In this document: in pieces, positions 51,868-60,563 of the stretch | Position numbering within the stretch: the first letter of the stretch is position 1 | Layout: every line of letters starts with the position of its first letter | Source of the DNA: CAVTUU01 sp045804965 | Lineage (GTDB): Bacteria > Chloroflexota > Chloroflexia > Thermomicrobiales > UBA6265 | Reading direction: 5' to 3' | Assembly (NCBI GenBank): GCA_045804965.1 | Contig: JBJMMD010000006.1 | Coordinates: forward strand, 1-64,000 | DNA: 64,000 nucleotides | Translations under genes and position numbers: made by a program | Notes under the pieces: model-generated | What the model was told of the DNA's origin: nothing | Seen by the model: only the letters and a program-made list of their open reading frames with translations | The model's database searches: none

Positions 51868-53112
51868 TTACGCCAGCGCTGGGCTAAGCTCGGCAATGGC
51901 CGGGCGCACGTACCGGCGCTCAACCAGGATGGCGGCCAAGGCCAGGAGCGGCGTCACGAAGACCGTGAGCATTAGGAGGGCGCTTCCGCTCTGGCCGTAA
52001 ATCCAGCCCGCAAGGAATGGAAAGACGCCGATGCCGATGCCCAACATGAACTCGGCAACGGCAAAAGTTCGACCGCGAAGTCTGGCCGGGGCGATGTCCC
52101 CGAGCAGCGCATAAAAGAGTGACCACGTGACCATGAAGCTGCCGCGCATCAAGAAGGCGGGTACGAGAAATCGCATCTCACCTGTCGACATCGCGACGGC
52201 GCACACTCCACCGAATAGCAAGCAACCGAGCGCAATACCTTGGCTGGTGGAGATCTTCTTGGCTCGAGAGAGGAACAGGGTCAGCAAGATGCTGCCCACC
52301 GCGGCAAATGAGCCCAACCATCCGATCTGCGCCACGGTAATGCCATATTCACTCTTCAAGAAGACCGGCAAGAAGGTCGCGACGCTGAGCAGAAATCCGA
52401 CAACGACGAGCTGCAGCGACGTCACCATCCGGATCGCAGGTACGGCGAAAGTTTCGTGATAGGTTCCCTGCGCGCCTTCGGGAGCATGTTTCGGGACGTC
52501 GGAGAGCCGCGTGAACACCAGCACGGTGATGAGCATGGTCGTCGCTGTGACGAAGAAAACTGCCCGCAGCGCTGTCGCCTCTGCTAACCAACCGCCACAG
52601 ATCGGGGCGATGATAAACGCGATTGCCGGGCTCAGCGTGTAGATGAAGCTGAAGGCGCGGGCACGGTCCTCTTGCCGTACAGCATCGGAAATGTAGGAAG
52701 AGAGCGCGGGAAGACTGAAGTTGGTCAGCGCCATCAGCAGCAGCCCGGGTATTAATTGCCACCAATTCGTCGCCAGTCCGTAGCAGATCGAAGCGGGAAC
52801 GCCGGCTAAGGTGCTGTAGACGAGAATCTTGCGACGGCTCACGCGATCGGCAACGATGCCGCTTGGTAAGGTGAGCGCCACCCGGACGATGCTTTGTCCG
52901 CCGATCAGAAGTCCGATCAAGCGTGGCGACGCGCCGAGAGAGCTAACGTAAATCGCCCAGAGATTGTTGTAGACGCCGATGCCGAAATCCCAAAAAAACA
53001 TCGCCAGCGCCAGGAGATGGACATCGCGGCCCAATCCAACGCCCGGCAGGGCAATGGCTGGGCGACGCAAGGTTCGACCTCGTTTGGAAACGCGCGATCG
53101 TGGTCGCAGCAC
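51868..53112 (-). CDS. Major facilitator superfamily transporter
   Basis: Twelve predicted membrane helices in 414 aa. The MFS motif between helices 2 and 3 reads GIVADRVSRRKILVYST. The second half repeats the pattern, with FLSRAKKISTSQGIALG. The N-terminal tail is Arg-rich. It is 31 bases downstream of the glucose dehydrogenase gene on the same strand. The substrate could be a sugar or a drug; the context only weakly favours a sugar. Confidence 0.9.
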   Translation of the reverse strand: MLRPRSRVSKRGRTLRRPAIALPGVGLGRDVHLLALAMFFWDFGIGVYNNLWAIYVSSLGASPRLIGLLIGGQSIVRVALTLPSGIVADRVSRRKILVYSTLAGVPASICYGLATNWWQLIPGLLLMALTNFSLPALSSYISDAVRQEDRARAFSFIYTLSPAIAFIIAPICGGWLAEATALRAVFFVTATTMLITVLVFTRLSDVPKHAPEGAQGTYHETFAVPAIRMVTSLQLVVVGFLLSVATFLPVFLKSEYGITVAQIGWLGSFAAVGSILLTLFLSRAKKISTSQGIALGCLLFGGVCAVAMSTGEMRFLVPAFLMRGSFMVTWSLFYALLGDIAPARLRGRTFAVAEFMLGIGIGVFPFLAGWIYGQSGSALLMLTVFVTPLLALAAILVERRYVRPAIAELSPALA

Positions 53113-53143
53113 GTTGCAACTGACTCACTTCCGAATCGGAACC

Positions 53144-54250
53144 TTATGTGCGGTCGAACTCCAGGACGGCCTTGATCCCGCCCACGCTCGCGTCCCGGAT
53201 GCCCTGCGGATGCTCGAACGCCGGTAGGCGAGTCGTGATCAGGCTGCCCGTCAATCCCGGCCAGAACTTTTCGAACGTGGCGAGGTGAGTTGCGCCATGC
53301 TCGAAGTCCTCTTTCGCTGAGTTCACGCTGCCGACCATCACTTTATTGCCGAGCACGAACTCGCGATTGATGAGATCGATGGGAAAGTCGAGTCGGAGAT
53401 CACCGCCGGTCAGGCTCAACAACACGAGCACACCGTTATTGCCAAGCAGCGTCATGGCGTCAACGACGGGAGCGCTTGCGCTTGACGCCTCGATGATGAG
53501 ATCGACATTCGGCAACGTCGCCGCAAGTTCGAGATAGGACGTTTCTTTCGTCGAAACATAGTGCGCGCCGCAAGAGGTCACGAACTTCGAGGCGGCGGTA
53601 GGCGCGGGCGAGCGGGCGAGCGTGTGCACCTCGAATCCCTCTGCCCGCAAGAGCATCGTGCCGAGAAGACCGATCGGCCCAGCGCCGAGGACGACAGCCG
53701 TCCGCGGTTGCCAACCGGCGATCCGGCGCTGAATCAGTCGCGCCTGCCGGAGCGCCTTTTCGACGACACTGATCGGTTCAAGGAGCACGCCGATCGCGGC
53801 GAGTTCCGGTGGAATCTTGACGAGATGGTCCGGGTGCTCGACGACTTGTTCGATCATGAACCCGTGGGCGAACAGAATCCCGCGCTCGGTGTAGTTTCGC
53901 CAGAGACACATATCTGGTTGTCCGGCCTGACAGGCGGGGCAACCATCGGGACGGCGGACGGTCGCCGCGACGAGATCGCCAGGGCGAAGGGATGCGACGT
54001 CATCACCAACTTCCTCGACGACGCCGATCGCCTCATGGCCGAGGATAAGCTCGTCCGTTCCCGGTGGCGGGGCGCCGAACTTGGCGTCGATGATTTCCTT
54101 GTCCGTCCCACACACGCCGACATCGCGGATCCGGATTAGCACTTCGTCGGGCCCATAAACCGGAGCAGGTACCGAGACCACGTGGACGCTGTCTGGTTTA
54201 CCGGGGTAAACAGCGATGCCCGAGACCCGGGCAGCGCTTGAACTCGCCAT
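53144..54250 (-). CDS. Zinc-dependent glucose/aldose 1-dehydrogenase (archaeal GDH type)
   Basis: Medium-chain dehydrogenase of 368 aa. The catalytic zinc Cys is in DVGVCGTDKEI and His-Glu in ILGHEAIGVVEEVG. The structural-zinc loop TVRRPDGCPACQAGQPDMC has the three-Cys form seen in Sulfolobus and Thermoplasma glucose dehydrogenases. The Rossmann motif is VVLGAGPIGLLGTMLL. It should oxidise glucose or other aldoses at C1 with NAD(P)+, feeding an Entner-Doudoroff-like route. It precedes an MFS gene. Confidence 0.88.
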   Translation of the reverse strand: MASSSAARVSGIAVYPGKPDSVHVVSVPAPVYGPDEVLIRIRDVGVCGTDKEIIDAKFGAPPPGTDELILGHEAIGVVEEVGDDVASLRPGDLVAATVRRPDGCPACQAGQPDMCLWRNYTERGILFAHGFMIEQVVEHPDHLVKIPPELAAIGVLLEPISVVEKALRQARLIQRRIAGWQPRTAVVLGAGPIGLLGTMLLRAEGFEVHTLARSPAPTAASKFVTSCGAHYVSTKETSYLELAATLPNVDLIIEASSASAPVVDAMTLLGNNGVLVLLSLTGGDLRLDFPIDLINREFVLGNKVMVGSVNSAKEDFEHGATHLATFEKFWPGLTGSLITTRLPAFEHPQGIRDASVGGIKAVLEFDRT

Positions 54251-54393
54251 CGAACGGCACTCCTGGACGCAAGAATTCGATTCGCGGCGAACCGCGAAGA
54301 TCGCACCAACCCGATCATGGTCGCAGATTCTCGCCTCCCATGCACGCCGAATTTGGCAAGGAGGCGAACCTATACGCGGCTAATCGATTGCGG

Positions 54394-54399
54394 TATACT
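54394..54399 (+). promoter_or_regulatory. Putative -10 box of rpsU
   Basis: TATACT, about 95 bases before the rpsU ATG. No clear -35. Transcription from here would include the hairpin at 54448-54471 in the leader. Confidence 0.45.
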
Positions 54400-54447
54400 T
54401 TCGTTATCGGGGCGACATGCCCATTTTGGGACGTGAACGCAGAATCG

Positions 54448-54471
54448 ATGGTCCAATTGCGGACCATTTTT
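54448..54471 (+). promoter_or_regulatory. Terminator-like leader hairpin before rpsU
   Basis: ATGGTCC (54448-54454), loop AATTGC, GGACCAT (54461-54467), with five T ending the structure (54467-54471). It stops 19 bases before the rpsU ATG and has the form of an attenuator. It shares the GGTCC/GGACC core and T-run with the hairpin before the MATE gene. Confidence 0.6.
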
Positions 54472-54490
54472 AGGATGGTGACAAACACGT

Positions 54491-54673
54491 ATGCACGTTG
54501 AGCTCCGCGAGTCTGAGAGCTTCGATGGTCTGCTTCGGCGGTTTACGAAGGGCATCGAGCGGTCGGGAATCATTCGCGAACATCGTCGCGGTCTGCGCTT
54601 CATCAGCGTTCAAGAAGAAAACCGCGCGAAGCGACGCAAGGCCGAGCGCCGCCGCCGCCGCAACTCAACCTAG
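54491..54673 (+). CDS. rpsU: 30S ribosomal protein bS21
   Basis: A 60-residue basic protein of the small subunit, important for initiation. It has the family start VELRESESFDGLLRRFTKGIE and an Arg/Lys-rich C-terminus (AKRRKAERRRRRN). TAGGAT lies 15-20 bases before the ATG. It is a monocistronic gene; its leader contains the terminator-like hairpin. A 7-bp stem ACGCCGG/CCGGCGT at 54708-54735 after the stop may end the transcript. Confidence 0.96.
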   Translation: MHVELRESESFDGLLRRFTKGIERSGIIREHRRGLRFISVQEENRAKRRKAERRRRRNST

Positions 54674-55070
54674 ATCCAATTCGCTCAGTAATTACTAGCT
54701 TTCGAATACGCCGGGCAGCGCTGCTGCACCGGCGTCTTGGCACGTGCTTAGGGCAAAGGTTCCTACGTTGGAAGAATCCTCTAGGTTCAAGACAACGGCT
54801 GTCAGGAGAACTCCACTCCGATTCCCAGCATGACGGACCGGAGACCTTGACGATTGCCTAGCCCCAAACTGGTTTCCGTTCACTGCGCGGCGGACTTCTC
54901 ATCCGGCGCGAGCTGAACTTGTAAAACCGGTTGACGCTTCCAAACAGCGGTGGTGGTCACGGCCAGATTCCTCGACTTCGCGTGGAATGACGGGCTGAGG
55001 GCGCGTACCCGATGCTATGATCCCCGCACGATCAGGACGTGAACCGGAGTAACAGCTGCGAGGGATGTAA
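54674..55070. other. 397-base gap with interspersed-repeat sequence
   Basis: No convincing gene. It holds the possible rpsU terminator stem (54708-54735) and an ATTCC...GGAAT repeat block at 54966-54993. A TATGAT at 55016-55021 may be the -10 box for the oxidoreductase at 55071. Confidence 0.55.
54955..54995. repeat. Interspersed repeat of the ATTCCTCG...GGAATGACGGG type
   Basis: ATTCC (54967-54971) and GGAAT (54984-54988) flank a short GC-rich spacer, followed by GACGGG. Read on the minus strand it gives the peptide string VIPREVEES, which I recognise as the mis-translated form of a widespread intergenic repeat in environmental bacteria. Confidence 0.55.
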
Positions 55071-56648
55071 ATGGCTGACCAGGCCGGACCATTTGATGCG
55101 ATTGTGATTGGCGGCGGACACAATGGGCTTGTCGCCGCCAGCTATCTCGCCGGCGCCAAACTCAAGGTGCTGGTGCTCGAACGCTATTCCGAAGTGGGCG
55201 GCGCCGCGATCTCGGAAGAAACCTTTCCTGGGTTCAAGATTTCAACCGGTTCCTATGTGCTCTCGCTCGCGCCGCGGAAGATTTTCGATGAACTGGGCGC
55301 ATGGGCAGAAGGAATCGAGCTGCTTGAGCGCAACCCTCGCTTTTTCGCACCCTTTCCAGATGGTTCTTCCCTGACCTATTGGAAGGATCACGACGAGTGG
55401 ATCAAGCAAATCCGGCGGATTTCTCCGAAGGACGCCGATGCCTATGACCATTACGACGATTACGTCGAGCGGGCCTGCGCGGTCATGGACAAGTACATCC
55501 TGCGACGACCGCCGACTTGGGCTGAAGTCGCCGCGAACTTCTCGACGCCGGAAGACGCGCTGATTTTCCAGAAGTTCTATCTTGGCTCGTCCGCGGACAT
55601 CGCCGAATACTTCTTCGACAGTGAGCAAATGCGGGCGGTGGTCGCCGTTTCCGGCCTCATCGGCACCTTTCGCGGACCGCGAGACGCGGGCACCGGCTAC
55701 GTCAAGCTTCATCACTCGATGGGCAAGGTGACGGGGCTACGCGGCGCATGGGCATATGTCCGTGGCGCAATGGGGTCGGTCACGCAGGCCCTGGCGCGTG
55801 TCGCCAAGAAACGTGGTGTCGTGATTCGGACGGGAGCAGAAGTCGCGCAGATTCGGATCGAGCGTGGCCGCGCAACCGGCGTGATCTTGACGTCTGGCGA
55901 GGAAATCGCCGCCAAGATCGTCCTTTCGAACGCCGATCCGAAACGCACCTATCTCAAACTCGTCCAAGAATCGGACCTGCCGGCCAACTACCGGCGCGCG
56001 ATCGAGGGGATCAAAATCGAAAGCCCCGTGATGAAAATCAATCTCGCCACCCGCGAGCTTCCGCGCTTTACCGCGCTCTCTGACGACGAGCAGATGAACG
56101 GAAGTAAGGGCGGTCTGTTCATTGCGCCGTCGGTTGATTACATGCAAACGGCTTGCGAGCAGGCTCGCCTCGGTCAGCCGGCGACGCATCCGTTCATGAA
56201 TATCCACATGCAGTCAGCCGTCGATGACACCGTGTCGCCTCCGGGGATGCACACGATTTCGATCTTCACGCAGTATTTCCCGTACACCTTGAACGAAGGA
56301 ACATGGAACGAGCGGCGGGACGAAATCGCAGACAATGTGATCAAGGAATTCGGCAAGTACGCGCCGAATATCCCGGACGCGATCATCGGCCGGCAGGTTC
56401 TCGCTCCGCCTGATCTCGAAGCACGCTTTGGTCTTACGGGCGGGCACATCTTCCATGGTGAACTCGTGCCGGAACAAGCGTTTGATCTGCGGCCCGTTCC
56501 GGGGTCATCGTCGTACGAGGGCCCCATTGGTGGTTTGTTCTTGTGCGGTTCCGGCGCCTGGCCCGGCGGCTGCGTCATGGGCGCACCTGGACACAACGCG
56601 GCCCAAGAAGTGATCGCGCGGTTGAGCGACACCGGCTTAGCTGGCTGA
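55071..56648 (+). CDS. FAD-dependent oxidoreductase, phytoene desaturase-like (PYROXD2 type)
   Basis: A 525-aa amine-oxidase-fold flavoprotein. The FAD motif is DAIVIGGGHNGLVAASYLAGA, followed by VLVLERYSEVGGAAISEE. The C-terminal FAD block is GLFLCGSGAWPGGCVMGAPGHNAA. The fold matches PYROXD2 and CrtI-like proteins. No carotenoid genes are nearby, so a carotenoid role is not supported. An M55 peptidase gene follows 21 bases later. Confidence 0.88.
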   Translation: MADQAGPFDAIVIGGGHNGLVAASYLAGAKLKVLVLERYSEVGGAAISEETFPGFKISTGSYVLSLAPRKIFDELGAWAEGIELLERNPRFFAPFPDGSSLTYWKDHDEWIKQIRRISPKDADAYDHYDDYVERACAVMDKYILRRPPTWAEVAANFSTPEDALIFQKFYLGSSADIAEYFFDSEQMRAVVAVSGLIGTFRGPRDAGTGYVKLHHSMGKVTGLRGAWAYVRGAMGSVTQALARVAKKRGVVIRTGAEVAQIRIERGRATGVILTSGEEIAAKIVLSNADPKRTYLKLVQESDLPANYRRAIEGIKIESPVMKINLATRELPRFTALSDDEQMNGSKGGLFIAPSVDYMQTACEQARLGQPATHPFMNIHMQSAVDDTVSPPGMHTISIFTQYFPYTLNEGTWNERRDEIADNVIKEFGKYAPNIPDAIIGRQVLAPPDLEARFGLTGGHIFHGELVPEQAFDLRPVPGSSSYEGPIGGLFLCGSGAWPGGCVMGAPGHNAAQEVIARLSDTGLAG

Positions 56649-56669
56649 GTCGATTCGGAGGCAGCGTCA

Positions 56670-57524
56670 TTGAAGGTTTTGATTTCGGCAGACATGGAAG
56701 GGACATGCGGCGTCGTTTCTTGGGTCCAAGTGATGCCGCCTGAGGTTGGGGAGCAACCATGCTCGCAGTCTGAGTATGATCGTGCTCGTCTAAGGATGAC
56801 CCGCGAAGTCAACGCCGCGGTCGAGGGAGCGCTCGAGGCTGGAGCCGACGAGATCATCGTCAACGACAGCCACGACGGGATGCGCAACCTGATTCCCGAA
56901 GAACTCCATCCATCTGTTCGCTTCATCAGCGGCAGCGACAAGGAGCTCGGGATGATGCAGGGCGTTCAGCTTGATGGCATCGGCGCGGTCTTTTATACCG
57001 GCTACCACGCCAAAGCCGGGACGGCAAACGCGCCGCTCGCCCACACCTGGACCGGTTGGATTAACGACGTCCGCATCGATGAGCTGTCGACCGGCGAGTT
57101 CGGCATCAACGCCGCCGTCGCCGGTCATTTCGGCGTGCCTGTGACGCTCGTCACCGGCGATCTCCGCGCCGTGGAACAAACGCAGAAACTGCTTGGCGAG
57201 CAGGTTGTCGGAGTTGCCGTCAAGGAAGGGTTTTCAACGTTTTCGGCGCTTCATCTGCATCCCGCGAAAGCGCAAGTATTGATCAGAGTAGGGGCGAAGC
57301 AGGCGGTCGCGAACGCGAAGACGGCGAAGCCCTGGACCATACCAGCCGACAGTTCCGTGGAAATCGAGTTCGAGCATCAAAGCCGCGCCGATCAGGCGGG
57401 TTATGTGCCGGGCGTGAAACGCAGCGGTGAGCGCTGCATCGTGTTCAAGCCCGCAGACGGGCTCGACTTCATCCGAACCTTCCGCGCAGTCGTGAAAGCC
57501 GGCGCGATCCGGATGTCGCCCTGA
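56670..57524 (+). CDS. M55 family D-aminopeptidase (DppA-like)
   Basis: A zinc peptidase for D-Ala-containing peptides, in B. subtilis made as DppA for peptidoglycan recycling. Metal ligands are in LISADMEGTCGVV near the start, IIVNDSHDGMRNL and FYTGYHAKAGT, with later VTGD and the C-terminal IEFEHQSRADQAG. The TTG start has GGAGG ten bases upstream. At 284 aa it is a normal length. It probably shares a transcript with the oxidoreductase. Confidence 0.92.
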   Translation: MKVLISADMEGTCGVVSWVQVMPPEVGEQPCSQSEYDRARLRMTREVNAAVEGALEAGADEIIVNDSHDGMRNLIPEELHPSVRFISGSDKELGMMQGVQLDGIGAVFYTGYHAKAGTANAPLAHTWTGWINDVRIDELSTGEFGINAAVAGHFGVPVTLVTGDLRAVEQTQKLLGEQVVGVAVKEGFSTFSALHLHPAKAQVLIRVGAKQAVANAKTAKPWTIPADSSVEIEFEHQSRADQAGYVPGVKRSGERCIVFKPADGLDFIRTFRAVVKAGAIRMSP

Positions 57525-57536
57525 TTCATGCTCCGT

Positions 57537-57554
57537 GCGTGCACAGGTGCACGC
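57537..57554. terminator. Hairpin after the M55 gene
   Basis: Perfect 8-bp inverted repeat GCGTGCAC/GTGCACGC with a two-base loop, 13 bases after the stop. There is no T-run, so it may protect the 3' end rather than terminate on its own. Confidence 0.4.
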
Positions 57555-57561
57555 TCTGATG

Positions 57562-57924
57562 TCACGTTCGGTTGAGACGAAGACGGAGCCAACTCCAACG
57601 CCGAGGGTAACTGATCAGGTGTGCGATCGCAATCCGGTTGCGCTGGGGGCCGGAAGAGACGACGGCGTGGTCGATAGGTTGAAGGAGGATCTCGCGGCGG
57701 CTAAGTGTCAATGTCAAACCGCTTTCTTCCGCGATTTGGCGGTAGTGGGCTAGTGTAGCGTACGTCGGGCGTTCGCTGATACTCAGATGGAAATCAGCGA
57801 CAGCTCCTGTAGCTGCTATTTGACAAGCCAGAAGAAGTTTCGCTTCGAGCGACGAAGATGATGGACCTGACTCGACCAACGAGGACGTCCTGTTGGTCGA
57901 GCGTTTGTAAATTGGTTGAACCAT
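57562..57924 (-). CDS. Doubtful small hypothetical protein
   Basis: A minus-strand frame starting at ATG 57924 (open back to 58014) would give about 120 aa. Part of it looks protein-like (LEAKLLLACQIAATGAVADFHLSI, YRQIAEESGLTLTLSRREIL), but the start has no ribosome site, the C-terminus is Arg-rich, and a near-perfect palindrome lies inside it. No family is recognised. It may be a decayed gene. Confidence 0.3.
   Translation of the reverse strand: MVQPIYKRSTNRTSSLVESGPSSSSLEAKLLLACQIAATGAVADFHLSISERPTYATLAHYRQIAEESGLTLTLSRREILLQPIDHAVVSSGPQRNRIAIAHLISYPRRWSWLRLRLNRT
57871..57901. repeat. 31-base near-perfect palindrome
   Basis: Outer arms CTCGACCAAC (57871-57880) and GTTGGTCGAG (57892-57901) enclose AGGACGTCCT, itself a palindrome. 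The two fit into a single 15-bp-arm palindrome with one extra G at 57881. Confidence 0.7.
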
Positions 57925-58101
57925 TGCTTCAGCATCCTGCCGAGACGTTCTTTCCGGTCGGCTCGCCGACCGCGGCGAATCCCGGTCGCGGACGACCTGT
58001 TCGCGACGCAACAAAAAAGTAGTGGTGATTCAATTAGAACGGCGTTTGAAAGGGCGACAATAATATTAGGAAGTCGTTAGAAGGTCTCTGGTCGCATCGA
58101 T

Positions 58102-58782
58102 TCATTCAGTCCGCAAGCGATACCCAACGCCAGGTTCGGTCACTAACAGGCGCGGCCGCGCAGGATCGACCTCAAGCTTCCGTCGCAAGTAGTTCACATA
58201 CACACGGAGCTGCTGGGCATTTTCCGAGGCATATCCGCCCCAGACGCGCTCCAACAATTGGCGGTGTGTCATTACCTTGCCGGCGTTCGTCGCGAGAACC
58301 CGTAACAAATCGTATTCTCTGGGGGTTAGGTGCAGCTCTACACCTCCCCTTGTGACGATGTGACGAGCGACATCAATCGTGACTTCGCCAGCAGTAATCG
58401 TCGTAGATTGTGGAGCGCCGGCCCTACGCAGTACCGCGCGCAGCCGCGCAAACAGTTCGTCAATGCCAAATGGTTTCGTCAGGTAGTCGTCCGCTCCGAG
58501 GTCAAGCGCGGTTATCTTTGCGCGCTCTTCGCCGCGAGCGGAGAGAACAACAATCGGCGTCTGTGACCAGGTTCGTGTCTGACGGACGACTTCGAAGCCG
58601 TCGATGACCGGCATCATGAGGTCGAGCACGATAGCATCGGGCAACCAGGAAGCGATCATTGTCAGGGCAGATTCGCCATCCTCGGCCTCGGCAACTTCGT
58701 AACCGTGCCTGACGAGGGCCGTGCGCAACGCCTTCCGAATCGGTCCCTCGTCGTCGACGACCAGGATCCGTTCGCCGCTCAT
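58102..58782 (-). CDS. OmpR/KdpE-type response regulator
   Basis: A 226-aa regulator. The receiver has ILVVDDEGPIRKAL, phospho-acceptor Asp 54 in IVLDLMMP and the Lys in YLTKPFGIDELFARL. The winged-helix output domain reads LHLTPREYDLLRVLATNAGKVMTHRQLLERVWG and ends YVNYLRRKLEVDP and PGVGYRLR. It overlaps the kinase gene by four bases, so it is the cognate partner. In this context it probably controls potassium uptake genes. Confidence 0.93.
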   Translation of the reverse strand: MSGERILVVDDEGPIRKALRTALVRHGYEVAEAEDGESALTMIASWLPDAIVLDLMMPVIDGFEVVRQTRTWSQTPIVVLSARGEERAKITALDLGADDYLTKPFGIDELFARLRAVLRRAGAPQSTTITAGEVTIDVARHIVTRGGVELHLTPREYDLLRVLATNAGKVMTHRQLLERVWGGYASENAQQLRVYVNYLRRKLEVDPARPRLLVTEPGVGYRLRTE

Positions 58783-60500
58783 GCGGTCACATCACTTGAT
58801 GTCCCAGCAGCTGATGCCGGCAAGCTGAAGTGAAACGTTGTTCCCCTCTCAATTTCGCTCGTTACCCAAATCCGGCCGCCATGTGCTTCTACCAACCCTT
58901 TTGCGATCGAAAGGCCGACACCCAGACCCGGCGCACGATGAGCAGTGTCAACTCGATAAAAGCGATCGAAGAGGTGAGGCAAGTGGCGCGGAGCGATGCC
59001 CTTGCCGTTGTCTTCAACCTCGAAAAGGATAGCGTCCGTTTTTGCTTGCGCTCTCAGGCAGACACAGGCGCCAGGTGGCGAGAATTTCAGCGCATTGTCA
59101 CCCAAGTTCATTAACACCTGAGCGATCTCGACATAGTCGCACTCGATAAGCGGCAAATCGGGCGCGACTTCGGTGTGAATCTGGTGGTCGCTCGCCACCG
59201 CTCGCGGAGCGAGACGGCCCGCGACATCCTCGATCAATTCAGGAACGTCGTACCAGGCTTTGTCGGGCCGGAGAACTCCACCCTCGATTCGCGTGAGGTC
59301 TAAAAGGTTGCCGACCACCAACGAAAGCCGGTCGGTCTCTTCGTCGATAGCGTGCAGGAGGTCGTCGCGCTCTTCCTGACTCCACTCGACCGCCGAATCG
59401 AGGAGTGAGGTCGTCGCCGCTTTGATCGTGGCCAGCGGCGTGCGCAGGTCGTGCGATACCCCCACGAGGAGAGAGGATTTGAGCTCGTCTGACTGCGCGA
59501 GCACTGCTGCTTTGGCAGCATCATCCGCCAGCCGGCCCTGTTCCAAAGCGATCGCTGCTTGATTGGCAAAACTGGCAAGCAGTTGCTCATCGGCGGCGTC
59601 GAAGGAACCGCCCCCTGGTTTGCCGTCCACTTGCAGCACCCCGATCACACGATCAGCTGTCGCGATTGGCAAGAACAGTGCGTCTTGCCGGGGTTGCCTG
59701 GGCGAAGTTGCAGCCGCCAAGCCGGCCGGCTGAAAAATGCGTCGCCGCTCGTCTGTGGAGCGTTGCCGGGCAGGAGCGCGGTGGTCCATCGCCCAGCGCG
59801 CAATGGCAAGACCTTGACGATCAACCATGCTCGAAACCAGTGCCGGGTAGCGCGCCCGAACCTGCAGTTGATCCGACTCGTCGGGTATCAGTATTCGGCC
59901 CGCCGCAGCGCCGTACGCAGAAACGACCCGTTCGGCGATGGAGTTCAGAATCTGATCGAGTGATGCATTTCCGACGAGGGCGGCGTTCAACTCGTAAAGC
60001 AAACTCGTTCGTTTGCTCTCTCGCTCAACCTCGGCGGTCCGCTCGCGAATCCGCGCCACAAGTTGTCCCGTAACTGCCGCGACGACGAGGTACACGAATA
60101 ACGCGAGGATGCCTTTGGCTTGGGCAACGGAAAATGTATGGTAGGGCGGAATAAAGAAGAAGTCGAATACCACGAAAGAAAGAAGCGCGGCCAATGCCGC
60201 CGGCCTCGCTCCGGCGATCAAGGCGACGGCAAAACAAAGCAGCAGGTAAATCAGCGCAACATTGAGGACGCCAAGGTTCGAGCGCGCGGGCAACATCACC
60301 GCGGTCGCGAACGCCACGGAGAGGATCGACGCGACGGGTCGCACACGCTGAACGCATGGCAGGCTCTTTGCCTCGATTGCAAGGCATGCGTCAGCAATCC
60401 ACGATTTCCCGCGGTTCGACCATGGTTTGTGTGGTATTTCTGACACGTTCGACATCGCGCTACATTCACCTCGCGCTGTTTCTGTGTCAGTATGCGTCAA
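58779..60500 (-). CDS. KdpD-like sensor histidine kinase without N-terminal KdpD domains
   Basis: A 573-aa kinase. It has the four-helix DUF4118 membrane region typical of KdpD (helices at about 55-72, 79-97, 99-116, 130-148), a GAF domain (about 175-320), HisKA with His 350 in LLVGVSHDLRTPLATIK, and an ATPase with LMNLGDNALKFSP, EVEDNGKGIAP and GLGVGLSIAKGLVEAHGG. The USP and KdpD cytosolic domains that E. coli KdpD carries at its N-terminus are missing. It lies between the permease and its regulator. Confidence 0.92.
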   Translation of the reverse strand: MTHTDTETARGECSAMSNVSEIPHKPWSNRGKSWIADACLAIEAKSLPCVQRVRPVASILSVAFATAVMLPARSNLGVLNVALIYLLLCFAVALIAGARPAALAALLSFVVFDFFFIPPYHTFSVAQAKGILALFVYLVVAAVTGQLVARIRERTAEVERESKRTSLLYELNAALVGNASLDQILNSIAERVVSAYGAAAGRILIPDESDQLQVRARYPALVSSMVDRQGLAIARWAMDHRAPARQRSTDERRRIFQPAGLAAATSPRQPRQDALFLPIATADRVIGVLQVDGKPGGGSFDAADEQLLASFANQAAIALEQGRLADDAAKAAVLAQSDELKSSLLVGVSHDLRTPLATIKAATTSLLDSAVEWSQEERDDLLHAIDEETDRLSLVVGNLLDLTRIEGGVLRPDKAWYDVPELIEDVAGRLAPRAVASDHQIHTEVAPDLPLIECDYVEIAQVLMNLGDNALKFSPPGACVCLRAQAKTDAILFEVEDNGKGIAPRHLPHLFDRFYRVDTAHRAPGLGVGLSIAKGLVEAHGGRIWVTSEIERGTTFHFSLPASAAGTSSDVTA

Positions 60501-60563
60501 ACCTGCCTTTCCTAGGTAATCCGCGAGACGAGCCAGATGAGGCGGCGACTGAGTACGGCCGCT

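Larger units (their letters stand above)
57525..58101. other. 577-base region with one weak gene and strong inverted repeats
   Basis: It follows M55 and faces the response regulator. It contains GCGTGCAC/GTGCACGC (57537-57554), the palindrome at 57871-57901, and the doubtful minus-strand frame listed separately. Confidence 0.5.
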
